The notes: generated from the letters alone by a model not told the origin. A DNA stretch of 14,398 bases from Candidatus Pacearchaeota archaeon (GCA_017609695.1 JAFCDM010000012.1:1-14398); one strand, 5' to 3'; counted from the first letter of the stretch, positions 5,868 to 12,283 are shown. Translations and numbers: made by a program.

Positions 5868-6380
5868 ATGAACCTTAGAAAGAAAAAACAACTCGCAGCC
5901 CAAGTTTTAAAGGTTGGAAAGAAAAGAATTTGTTTAAATAATGAAGCTCTTGCTGAAATAAAAGAAGCAATTACTAAACAAGATATTAAAGATTTGTATA
6001 AAGATGGCATAATTTTAATAAAGCCAATTAAAGGTAAGAAAAAAATCAAAAGAAGAAAAACAAAACGAGGGCCTGGAAAAATTAAAAAGAAGATTAAACA
6101 TAGAAAACAAGATTATGTTAAGATAACCAAAAAATTAAGGGCATACTTAAAACAATTAAAAAGTCAAAGAAAAATTGATAATGAATTATTTTTGAAATTA
6201 AGAAAAAAAATAAGGATGAGGGATTTTAGAAGTAAAATGCATTTAAAGGAATATTTAGGAGGGATAGAAGGATTAGATTTAAACAAAATTGTAAAAATCG
6301 AAAAACCAACTAAAATTTCAGAAATAAAAAAGGAAACTAAAAAGAAAATTGAAAAAATAAAAGTTAAGGAGAAAAAATGA
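5868..6380 (+). CDS. rpl19e: Ribosomal protein eL19 (L19e)
   Basis: 170 aa. eL19 is a long helical protein contributing to an intersubunit bridge. Diagnostic: MNLRKKKQLAAQVLKVGKKR, the NNEALAEIKEAITKQDIKDL helix, KDGIILIKP, the very basic RRKTKRGPGKIKK hinge and RAYLKQLKSQRKIDNELF, with MRDFRSKMHLKEYLGG near the end. The last about 25 residues are Lys/Glu. GGGAGAGG lies about 11 bases upstream of the ATG. Its TGA overlaps an ATG (ATGA) that opens a 19-codon frame, and a 106-base gap follows before uL18. Confidence 0.94.
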   Translation: MNLRKKKQLAAQVLKVGKKRICLNNEALAEIKEAITKQDIKDLYKDGIILIKPIKGKKKIKRRKTKRGPGKIKKKIKHRKQDYVKITKKLRAYLKQLKSQRKIDNELFLKLRKKIRMRDFRSKMHLKEYLGGIEGLDLNKIVKIEKPTKISEIKKETKKKIEKIKVKEKK

Positions 6381-6414
6381 AAAATAAATTTAAACTAATA
6401 ATAAATAAAATGAG

Positions 6415-6471
6415 AAGGTTTGTAGGAGAAGATTAAGCTATCTATCAATCAAGCTTAAAGATTAAATTATA
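6415..6471 (+). repeat. Boundary element, copy A (before uL18)
   Basis: Two conserved blocks also found before uL29 and DUF106. Block 1 is AAGGTT at 6415 to TTAAGCTA ending 6440; block 2 starts AGCTTAAAGATT at 6452. TTAAGCT (6433-6439) and AGCTTAA (6452-6458) form a perfect 7-bp inverted repeat with a 12-base spacer. Block 2 runs into a TATA-like region about 25 bases ahead of the uL18 ATG. Block 1 matches copy B at 20 of 27 aligned positions. Confidence 0.7.
6455..6471 (+). promoter_or_regulatory. Likely promoter (TATA region) of uL18
   Basis: TTAAAGATTAAATTATA lies 16 to 32 bases upstream of the uL18 ATG at 6487. The gene has no Shine-Dalgarno and follows the largest gap so far, so a leaderless start here is likely. 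It overlaps block 2 of boundary element copy A. Confidence 0.45.
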
Positions 6472-6486
6472 GGTATAAAAAATAAC

Positions 6487-7020
6487 ATGAAAAAACAAAG
6501 AAAATTAGATAAGAGACGAAGAAGACAATGTAAAACAAATTACAGAAAAAGATTAATCTTACTTAAAGGTAAATCCCCGAGATTTGTAGTTAGAAAAACA
6601 AATAAATACCTTATTTTACAGATTATTAGAAGTTTACATGCTAAGGATAAGGTTCTTTATTCTGTAAACACTAAAGAATTATTAAAATTAGGTTTAAATG
6701 AAAAAAATAAAGGGAGCTTGAAATCAATACCTGCAGCATATTTGGGGGGATTATTATTAGGAAAAAAAGCCAAAGAATTAAAAGAAAGGGTGATATTAGA
6801 TACTGGATTAATACCTAATACAAAAGGTTCGAGGGTTTATGCTGTTGTTAAAGGATTGTCAGATTCTGGTATGGAAATTAAATATGATCCCAAGATTCTG
6901 CCTTCTGAGCAAAGAATTTTTGGAGAAAATTCTAAAATCAAAAAAGAAGAAATAAATGATGTTGTTGAAAAGATAGGTATAAAAATCAAATCAGAAGTTA
7001 AAATAGGAGAAAAAGAATAA
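6487..7020 (+). CDS. rpl18: Ribosomal protein uL18 (L18)
   Basis: 177 aa. uL18 binds 5S rRNA in the central protuberance. The archaeal form is clear: TNYRKRLILLKGKSPRFVVR, KTNKYLILQIIRSL, IPAAYLGGLLLGKKAKELK, VILDTGLIPNTKGSRVYAVV and KGLSDSGMEIKYDPKILPS. The C-terminal 25 residues are Lys/Glu. There is no Shine-Dalgarno before ATG 6487, and a TATA-like region sits at the right distance, so this is probably the first gene of a unit uL18-uS5-77 aa-uS3. uS5 follows after one base. Confidence 0.95.
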   Translation: MKKQRKLDKRRRRQCKTNYRKRLILLKGKSPRFVVRKTNKYLILQIIRSLHAKDKVLYSVNTKELLKLGLNEKNKGSLKSIPAAYLGGLLLGKKAKELKERVILDTGLIPNTKGSRVYAVVKGLSDSGMEIKYDPKILPSEQRIFGENSKIKKEEINDVVEKIGIKIKSEVKIGEKE

Positions 7021-7021
7021 A

Positions 7022-7729
7022 ATGAGAAGAATGATGACAAAGAAAACTAAAGAAGAAAGAGCAAAAATAACTGAAGAAAGGATAAGGCAAGAACAAGAAC
7101 AACATTTAGAATCTTGGCAACCTAAAACAAAATTAGGAAAACTTGTTAAATCTAAAAAAATCACAGACATAGATGAAGCTTTAAAACATAAGATTCTTGA
7201 ACCAGAAATTGTTGATATCTTGGTAAATTTAAATTCAGAAATCTTAAACATAGGGCAAGCAAAAGGGAAGTTTGGTGGGGGAAAAAGAAGGGCTTGGAGA
7301 CAAACTCAGAAGAAAACTGCTGAAGGGAATACCCCTACTTTCTCTTGTATGTGTGTAGTTGGAAATCAGAACGGGTATCTTGGATTAGGTTATGGTAGGG
7401 CAAAAGAAACCCTGCCAGCAAGAGCAAAAGCATTGAGAAAAGCTAAACTTAATCTTATGAAAATTAAAAGAGGTTGTGGAAGTTTTGATTGTGTTTGTTC
7501 AGAACCACACACTATTCCTTTTATTGTAAAAGGGAAGGTTGGAAGTTGCAGAATAAAATTAATTCCGGCAGCTCAGGGAACTGGATTAGTAGTGGGGGAT
7601 GAATGTAAAAAGATATTAAGATTAGCTGGAATAAAAGATGTTTATAGTGTTACTAATGGAAAAATTAGAACAACAATAAATTTGGCCAAAGCTTGTGTTG
7701 AAGCTTTGAAAAAAACTAGGGAGATGTGA
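7022..7729 (+). CDS. rps5: Ribosomal protein uS5 (S5)
   Basis: 235 aa. uS5 sits at the mRNA entrance and influences decoding accuracy. The N-terminus up to about residue 30 is charged; then come SWQPKTKLGKLVKSKKITDI, ILEPEIVDILVNLNSEIL, the double-stranded RNA-binding-type domain with VVGNQNGYLGLGYGRAKE, RGCGSFDCVCSEPHTIPF (the Cys-containing archaeal signature), and the C-terminal domain VVGDECKKILRLAGIKDVYS. GGAG lies about 12 bases upstream of the ATG. uL30 normally follows in archaea; here a 77-aa unknown and then uS3 follow. Confidence 0.96.
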   Translation: MRRMMTKKTKEERAKITEERIRQEQEQHLESWQPKTKLGKLVKSKKITDIDEALKHKILEPEIVDILVNLNSEILNIGQAKGKFGGGKRRAWRQTQKKTAEGNTPTFSCMCVVGNQNGYLGLGYGRAKETLPARAKALRKAKLNLMKIKRGCGSFDCVCSEPHTIPFIVKGKVGSCRIKLIPAAQGTGLVVGDECKKILRLAGIKDVYSVTNGKIRTTINLAKACVEALKKTREM

Positions 7730-7730
7730 A

Positions 7731-7964
7731 ATGGAAATAGATACTTTAACAACAATCCCACCTCAAGTATATAAAACTAAATTAGAAGAATCTATTCTAG
7801 TTATGGAAAGGGCTGTCGAATTAGGTTCTAAATTAGAATTTTTATCTGCAGAAAGAGAATATCTTATTACTAAAACCATTATGTATGGATGTCTTTCAAT
7901 AGAAGGGATAAATAAAGTTGATATATTTGATGAACGATATCTTAAATGTAAAGGAAGAATATAA
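7731..7964 (+). CDS. Unrecognised 77-aa protein between uS5 and uS3
   Basis: No family recognised. It starts one base after the uS5 stop (TGA-A-ATG) and ends three bases before uS3, at the novel uS5/uS3 junction where the moved block begins. The product is acidic to neutral and mostly helical by appearance: MEIDTLTTIPPQVYKTK, then LEESILVMERAVELGSKLE and AEREYLITKTIMYGCLSI, with KVDIFDERYLKCKGRI at the end. It has two Cys and no membrane segment. Shine-Dalgarno support is weak (GGGAG, 7721-7725, just before the start). The GGA just before uS3 (AAAGGAAG) may help uS3 translation. Confidence 0.68.
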   Translation: MEIDTLTTIPPQVYKTKLEESILVMERAVELGSKLEFLSAEREYLITKTIMYGCLSIEGINKVDIFDERYLKCKGRI

Positions 7965-7967
7965 AAA

Positions 7968-8660
7968 ATGGAAGAAAAAAAATTTATTAAACTTAAGAAA
8001 GAAGAATTTGGAATTAAAGAATATATTAAAAGAAATCTAGGTAAAGGTAAAATTAGTAGATTGGATATTGAATATACTCCTGTTGGTGAAAAAATAATTA
8101 TTTCAACACATAAACCTGGTTTGGTAATTGGAAAGGGGGGGCAAAAAATACAAGAACTAACAGAGGTTTTAAAAACAAGATTTAAACTTGAAAATCCTCA
8201 TATTGAAATCAATGAAATTGAAAATCCTTTATTTGATGCTCAAATAGTTGCAGATGAAATTGCTATGGCTTTAGAAAGAATGGGTAATTTAAAATTTAAA
8301 GTTATTGGGTATAGAAAATTGCAAGAAATAATGAGGGCTGGGGCTCTTGGATGTGAATTAAGATTATCTGGAAAACTTCCAAGTGAAAGATCCAGAAGTT
8401 GGAGGTTCTCAGAAGGTTATCTTAAAAAAGCAGGAGAACCAAGAAAAGAGATTGATAGGGCACAATCTACTGCACTAACTAAAACCGGGATTATTGGGAT
8501 TAAAGTTGCTATTATGAATCCTAATGCAAAAATTTATGATAAAATTGATATTGATAGCAAAGTAAAAGAACAAATCAATAAGGAGTTTAAAGAGGAAGAA
8601 AAACCTGAAAAAATAAAAAAGAAATTAAAGAAAAAAACTAGAAAGAGGATAAAGAAATAG
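7968..8660 (+). CDS. rps3: Ribosomal protein uS3 (S3), displaced from its usual place
   Basis: 230 aa. uS3 lies at the mRNA entry channel. A type II KH domain is visible with its GxxG loop as GKGG at residues 55-58 (HKPGLVIGKGGQKIQEL), then NPLFDAQIVADEIAMALERM, the C-terminal domain GALGCELRLSGKLPSERSRS, EIDRAQSTALTKTGIIGIKV and IMNPNAKIYDKIDID. The tail from about residue 197 is Lys/Glu rich. In most archaea it sits between uL22 and uL29. Here it keeps uL29 and aIF1 behind it but the three stand between uS5 and uL30. Stop is TAG, followed by a 147-base gap. Confidence 0.95.
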   Translation: MEEKKFIKLKKEEFGIKEYIKRNLGKGKISRLDIEYTPVGEKIIISTHKPGLVIGKGGQKIQELTEVLKTRFKLENPHIEINEIENPLFDAQIVADEIAMALERMGNLKFKVIGYRKLQEIMRAGALGCELRLSGKLPSERSRSWRFSEGYLKKAGEPRKEIDRAQSTALTKTGIIGIKVAIMNPNAKIYDKIDIDSKVKEQINKEFKEEEKPEKIKKKLKKKTRKRIKK

Positions 8661-8719
8661 ATTTATTAAATTAAACATACATGAATATATATGAAAAAAT
8701 CAATAATCAAAAAAATAGA

Positions 8720-8781
8720 AAGGTTATGGGGTGTAAGCTTAAGCTACTAATAATCAAGCTTAAAGATTTATGAGATTATAA
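8720..8781 (+). repeat. Boundary element, copy B (before uL29)
   Basis: Block 1, AAGGTTATG to CTTAAGCTA, is 8720-8746; block 2, AGCTTAAAGATTTATG onward, is 8757-8781. Against copy C, block 1 agrees at 23 of 27 and block 2 at 22 of 25 positions. The inverted repeat is TTAAGCT (8739-8745) and AGCTTAA (8757-8763). No reading frame is conserved across all three copies, which argues for a noncoding role. It lies in the 147-base gap between uS3 and uL29. Confidence 0.75.
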
Positions 8782-8790
8782 GTTTAAAAC
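8774..8790 (+). promoter_or_regulatory. Likely promoter (TATA region) of uL29
   Basis: GATTATAAGTTTAAAAC lies 18 to 34 bases ahead of the uL29 ATG (8808). uL29 has no Shine-Dalgarno; the A-rich bases between fit a very short or absent leader. Upstream is block 2 of boundary element copy B. Confidence 0.45.
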
Positions 8791-8807
8791 AAACTAAACA
8801 CAATAAA

Positions 8808-9011
8808 ATGACGATATTAAAAATAAAAGACATTTCAAAAATGCCTAAACAGGAAGTTGAAGAAAAGATAAAGGACTTAAAAATGGAATTAATTAAAAAT
8901 AGAGTTAGTTCAGGTAAAGGAGAAAAATTAAAAATTAAAGAAATTAAAAAAACAATTGCAAGATTACTCACTATCAATAGATTAAACCCTGTTGAAAACA
9001 AGGAAAAATAA
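8808..9011 (+). CDS. rpl29: Ribosomal protein uL29 (L29)
   Basis: 67 aa, normal length. uL29 is a small two-helix protein at the tunnel exit that helps dock the signal recognition particle. The pattern is ILKIKDISKMPKQEVEEKIK, DLKMELIKNRVSSGKGEKLK and KEIKKTIARLLTINRL, the usual helix-loop-helix with the R-x-x-x-x-x-G turn. It follows uS3 after the gap holding boundary element copy B and is followed by aIF1 after four bases, as in the ancestral order. Confidence 0.94.
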   Translation: MTILKIKDISKMPKQEVEEKIKDLKMELIKNRVSSGKGEKLKIKEIKKTIARLLTINRLNPVENKEK

Positions 9012-9015
9012 ACAA

Positions 9016-9315
9016 ATGAACATATGTCCAAAATGTGGATTGCCTTTACAAGCTTGTGTTTGTGAAGAAATAGCTAAGAACGAACAGAGAATCCATATCC
9101 GGGTTGAAAAGAAAAAATTCGGAAAGATGGTAACAAGTGTCTCTGGTTTCCAAGGTGTGAATTTGAAAACCCTTGCAAAAGATTTAAAACACGAACTAGC
9201 GTGTGGTGGGACAGTGAAGAAAGACACTGTTGAACTCCAAGGGGACCATTCAAGAAATGCTAAAGTAGCATTGGTTAAACTTGGATTCCCAGAAGATACA
9301 ATAGAAAGAACATAA
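9016..9315 (+). CDS. Translation initiation factor aIF1 (SUI1/YciH family)
   Basis: 99 aa from ATG 9016; an upstream TTG at 8992 in the same frame would overlap uL29 and gives no family-like sequence, and AGGA lies 12 bases before the ATG. aIF1 binds the small subunit and checks start-codon choice. The N-terminus has a small Cys cluster (MNICPKCGLPLQACVCEE; C4, C7, C14, C16), typical of archaeal aIF1. The SUI1 fold follows: RIHIRVEKKKFGKMVTSVSG, LKHELACGGTVKKDTVELQG and NAKVALVKLGFPED. By eye this gene is richer in G+C than its neighbours. It normally sits after uL29 in archaea, which is kept here. Confidence 0.95.
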   Translation: MNICPKCGLPLQACVCEEIAKNEQRIHIRVEKKKFGKMVTSVSGFQGVNLKTLAKDLKHELACGGTVKKDTVELQGDHSRNAKVALVKLGFPEDTIERT

Positions 9316-9397
9316 AGGCAAAAAAGAACCCAAATAGAAGGTGATGTTTAAATAGATGGTAGTATAAAGTTTGGATAAAATATTGAAAGGAAAAAGA

Positions 9398-9406
9398 TTA
9401 AAAACT
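9398..9406 (+). promoter_or_regulatory. Likely TATA box of uL30
   Basis: TTAAAAACT sits 21 to 29 bases upstream of the uL30 ATG at 9427, in the 111-base gap after aIF1. uL30 has no Shine-Dalgarno, which fits a leaderless start. The preceding AAAAAGA could be part of a BRE. No boundary element is present in this gap. Confidence 0.45.
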
Positions 9407-9426
9407 TATAAAATATAAATAAGAAA

Positions 9427-9867
9427 ATGAAAAAAAATTTGACAGCAATCATAAGAATTTCAGGTATGGTAAAAGTTAGTAAAGATATAGCTGGGACTTT
9501 AGACAGGCTTGGATTGAAAAGAAAATACTCTTGTGTTTTAGTTGATTTAAATGAAAAGCCCATAAAGGGGATGGTAGATAAAATAAAATATTATGTTGCT
9601 TATGGTGAAATTAATAGAAAAACTTTAATTAACTTACTAAAAGAAAGAGCTAAATCTATTGAAGGAGATAAAAAACCAGTCAAAATTGATGCTGAGAAAA
9701 TTGCAGATGATTTGATTAAAGGAAAAAAACTTAAAGATTTAGGATTTAAATCTTTTTTTAGATTACATCCTCCAAGAAAAGGAATAAAAAGCAAACTTCA
9801 ATATCCTAAAGGAGTTTTAGGAAATAATAAAAAAGATATAAATAAATTAATTGAGAGGATGTTGTAG
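9427..9867 (+). CDS. rpl30: Ribosomal protein uL30 (L30)
   Basis: 146 aa, the long archaeal/eukaryotic form. Seen: the N-terminal strand-helix LTAIIRISGMVKVSKDIAGT with LDRLGLKRKYSCVLVD, GMVDKIKYYVAYGEINRKTL, a variable Lys-rich middle, and the archaeal C-terminal part FKSFFRLHPPRKGIKSKLQY with PKGVLGNNKKDINKLIERML. It normally follows uS5 directly; here the uS3 block lies between. It ends in TAG one base before the next ATG, with GAGG in the last codons serving as ribosome-binding site for that gene. Confidence 0.95.
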   Translation: MKKNLTAIIRISGMVKVSKDIAGTLDRLGLKRKYSCVLVDLNEKPIKGMVDKIKYYVAYGEINRKTLINLLKERAKSIEGDKKPVKIDAEKIADDLIKGKKLKDLGFKSFFRLHPPRKGIKSKLQYPKGVLGNNKKDINKLIERML

Positions 9868-9868
9868 G

Positions 9869-10120
9869 ATGGAAAGTATAGACTTGAAATTAGCTGAAAA
9901 AGGGGCTTTAGAAATATTAAATAATCACATAAATAACTTGGAATTAGTAGTTCAGAGGTTTAGTGATTCTGAGCAAGATGCAGATTTAAAAATTAATGCC
10001 CTTTTGGATGCTGTAATGAAATATAAACAAGCTAGAGAAGTCTTAGACCCTTATATAGATCCTTCTGAATTAGATTTTAGATATAAAAAAATTATAATGG
10101 GTATGTTAAGCCCTAAATAA
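9869..10120 (+). CDS. Unrecognised 83-aa protein between uL30 and uL15
   Basis: No family recognised. ATG 9869 is one base after the uL30 stop; a TTG at 9851 in frame is possible but would overlap uL30. The product is acidic and looks all-helical: LAEKGALEILNNHINNLELV, then QRFSDSEQDADLKINALLDA, a helix ending MKYKQAREVLDPYIDPSELD, and FRYKKIIMGMLSPK. It has no Cys and no membrane segment. Leucine/isoleucine spacing suggests a helical bundle or coiled coil, perhaps binding a partner. uL30 and uL15 are normally adjacent, so this is an extra cistron. uL15 starts three bases after it. Confidence 0.7.
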   Translation: MESIDLKLAEKGALEILNNHINNLELVVQRFSDSEQDADLKINALLDAVMKYKQAREVLDPYIDPSELDFRYKKIIMGMLSPK

Positions 10121-10123
10121 AAA

Positions 10124-10585
10124 ATGAGAATAAAGAAAACTAAAAAAGCTAAAAAGCAGAGAGGCAATACAACTCATGGTTGGGGCGCTCGTAAAAAACA
10201 TAAAGGTAGTGGGCACAGGGGAGGATTTGGGATGGCTGGAACTGGTAAAAGAGCAGATCATAAAAAAACATGGATTAATAAAAAATATGGGAACAAATAT
10301 TTTGGTAAACAAGGGATTACTAGTAAAAAAACTGAAAAAAAGAGAGTAAAATTCATTAATGTAGGAGATATAGAAAAAAAATTTAATTCTGGAGAAATTA
10401 ATCTTTCTAAATATAGAATATTAGGAAATGGAGAAATAAGTAAGAAATTTATAATAAAGGCAAAAGCATTTACTAAAGGGGCTAAAGAGAAAATTGAAAA
10501 AGCTGGTGGAGAAATTATTCTCCCTATTAAAAAAGAAAATCCTAAAAAAGAGAAAATTGAAGACAAGAAAATTATTGAAAAATAA
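10124..10585 (+). CDS. rpl15: Ribosomal protein uL15 (L15)
   Basis: 153 aa. uL15 has a long basic N-terminal arm that threads into 23S rRNA: KKQRGNTTHGWGARKKHKGS followed by GHRGGFGMAGTGKRADHKKT, the glycine-rich archaeal signature. The globular part holds VKFINVGDIEKKFNSGEINL and KYRILGNGEISKKFIIKAKA with AFTKGAKEKIEKAGGEIILP. The last 20 residues are Lys/Glu. It lacks an obvious Shine-Dalgarno. It directly precedes secY, as in almost all archaea. Confidence 0.95.
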   Translation: MRIKKTKKAKKQRGNTTHGWGARKKHKGSGHRGGFGMAGTGKRADHKKTWINKKYGNKYFGKQGITSKKTEKKRVKFINVGDIEKKFNSGEINLSKYRILGNGEISKKFIIKAKAFTKGAKEKIEKAGGEIILPIKKENPKKEKIEDKKIIEK

Positions 10586-10609
10586 AAATGAGATTTAAAA
10601 TAATAATAA

Positions 10610-10630
10610 GGGGGAAACCTTAGGTTTCTT
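10610..10630 (+). promoter_or_regulatory. Hairpin between a G-rich run and the secY start
   Basis: GAAACC (10614-10619) pairs with GGTTTC (10623-10628) across TTA, with two possible G-U pairs extending the stem outward. The G run at 10610-10614 would be a Shine-Dalgarno but is about 20 bases from ATG 10635; folding of the hairpin would bring it closer or hide it. An 11-codon frame (10588-10623, MRFKIIIRGKP) ends inside it. Confidence 0.4.
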
Positions 10631-10634
10631 GTGA

Positions 10635-12029
10635 ATGGAATTTAAAGATATATTAAGAAACTTGCCAGAAGTTCAAGGTCCGACTGAAAAAAAATTAAGT
10701 TTTAATATCAAATTAAAATGGACCCTTATAATTCTTGTTTTATTTTTTATTTTATCAAATATTGCTCTTTATGGTTTAGCAAATAATGCTCTTGAAAGAT
10801 TTGAATACTTAGCAGTGATTATGGGAACTAGTTTTGGTTCAATTATAAGTCTAGGTATTGGGCCAATTGTAATGGCTTCTATTATCTTGCAATTATTAGT
10901 TGGAAGTAAAATTTTAGATATTGATACTTCTTCTCCTGAAGGGAAAAAGTTTTTTCAAGGTTTACAAAAATTAATGGTTTTCTTTTTTATAGTATTTGAA
11001 GCTTTAATTTATGTTTTAATGAGAGGACTTGAAGCAATTCCAGGATACACCACAATAGTTATAATCCAGTTAATTTTAGGTGGTTTAGCTATTTTTGCTA
11101 TGGAAGAAACTTGTCAAAAATGGGGTTTTGGTTCTGGAGTTAGTTTATTTATTGCAGCAGGGGTTGGTTGGAGATTGTTTACAGCAGCATTTGGATTCTT
11201 AGCTCCTGGAAGAACATTATTACATTGTTTAAGTGGAGAAGGATGTTTTCAAGCTTCTGGAAAAGTTATCGCTTTGATTATTAGTTTAATAAATGCAGAT
11301 TCTCAAGGGGCAATGTTAGCTTTAGCCGCTATCCTTGCTACTGCAATATTATTCTTAATTGTAGTCTGGGCACAATCATTAAAAATTGAAATTCCTTTAA
11401 CCTATGACAGAGTTCGTGGCTATTCTGTAAAGTGGCCATTAAAATTCTTTTATGCAAGTGTTATCCCTGTTATTTTAACAGCTGCTTTAATTGCAAACCT
11501 ACAATTGTTTGGAGGGTTATTACAAAATTGGATGGGCAAACCCACCTTTTTAGGAAATATTGTTAATGGACAACCAACTTCTGGATTTTTATATTGGGTT
11601 GGTTCAACAAATATTGTTTCAAGGATAATCCAAGGAAGCTGGGAATGGAGATTATTAGGGCAAACTCTTGGACATGTTTTATTTTTTATGTTTTTTGCAT
11701 CTTTATTTTCAGTATTCTGGGTTAAAACATCTGGGATGGATGCCTCTGCCCAAGCTCAAAATATTTTAAAATCTGGATTGCAAATTCCAGGGTTTAGAAA
11801 AGATGAAAGAATCTTAGAGTCTATATTAAAAAGATATGTTATGCCTTTAACAATAATGGGGGGTATGGCTATTGGATTATTAGCAGCATTAGCAGATATT
11901 TTAGGTGCCTTGGTGGCAGGAACAGCTCTTTTATTAGGAATTATGATTATCTTCCAGTTTTATGAAAGTATTGCACAGCAACATGCAATGGATATGAATC
12001 CTGTTATGAAAAAAATGATGGGTGGTTGA
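10635..12029 (+). CDS. secY: Protein translocase subunit SecY
   Basis: 464 aa, normal for archaeal SecY (SecYEbeta channel), which moves proteins across and into the membrane. The N-terminal amphipathic stretch EFKDILRNLPEVQGPTEKKL precedes TM1 (WTLIILVLFFILSNIALYGL). The plug region follows with MGTSFGSIISLGIGPIVMAS and QLLVGSKIL. About ten membrane segments are visible. The cytosolic loop with IPLTYDRVRGYSVKWPLKFF corresponds to the ribosome-binding loop between TM6 and TM7, and the TM8-TM9 loop has SGLQIPGFRKDERILESILK, the second ribosome contact. The start ATG follows the hairpin described at 10610-10630. adk and cmk, which often follow, are not in the window. Confidence 0.97.
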   Translation: MEFKDILRNLPEVQGPTEKKLSFNIKLKWTLIILVLFFILSNIALYGLANNALERFEYLAVIMGTSFGSIISLGIGPIVMASIILQLLVGSKILDIDTSSPEGKKFFQGLQKLMVFFFIVFEALIYVLMRGLEAIPGYTTIVIIQLILGGLAIFAMEETCQKWGFGSGVSLFIAAGVGWRLFTAAFGFLAPGRTLLHCLSGEGCFQASGKVIALIISLINADSQGAMLALAAILATAILFLIVVWAQSLKIEIPLTYDRVRGYSVKWPLKFFYASVIPVILTAALIANLQLFGGLLQNWMGKPTFLGNIVNGQPTSGFLYWVGSTNIVSRIIQGSWEWRLLGQTLGHVLFFMFFASLFSVFWVKTSGMDASAQAQNILKSGLQIPGFRKDERILESILKRYVMPLTIMGGMAIGLLAALADILGALVAGTALLLGIMIIFQFYESIAQQHAMDMNPVMKKMMGG

Positions 12030-12055
12030 CACCTAAATTAAAAATTTCTTTATTT
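12018..12055 (+). terminator. Possible terminator after secY
   Basis: GGGTGGTTGACACCT, spanning the stop codon, can form a 5-bp stem (one G-U), followed by a T-rich stretch (TTTCTTTATTTTC). Archaeal termination mostly needs only T-rich tracts, so this is plausible but weak. Confidence 0.3.
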
Positions 12056-12170
12056 TCAAAAAATAAAACCTTATGAAAGCTTTAAAAACTATTTTTTGTT
12101 CTAATTTGTAAAGAGATGAAATAAAATAAAAAAACTGATAGTAAAATAAACTAATATTTTATAAACCAGG

Positions 12171-12271
12171 AAGGTTATGCAGAGTAAACTTAAGCTATAG
12201 AATCTTAAAATCTCAAGTTATGAAGGTATTTAATTATTAATAACCCAGCTTAAAAATTTATTAAATTATAA
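12171..12271 (+). repeat. Boundary element, copy C (before DUF106)
   Basis: Block 1 (12171-12197, AAGGTTATGCAGAGTAAACT then TAAGCTA) and block 2 (12247-12271, AGCTTAAAAATTTATTAAAT then TATAA) match copy B closely. The inverted repeat is TTAAGCT 12190-12196 and AGCTTAA 12247-12253. About 39 extra bases lie between the blocks compared with copies A and B. Confidence 0.72.
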
Positions 12272-12283
12272 AGATTAAATAAA

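Noticed and set aside
12114..12138. C/D box small RNA (AGATGAA ... CTGA)
   Set aside because: The C box is imperfect and no matching C'/D' pair is visible; in this A-rich stretch such short motifs arise by chance.
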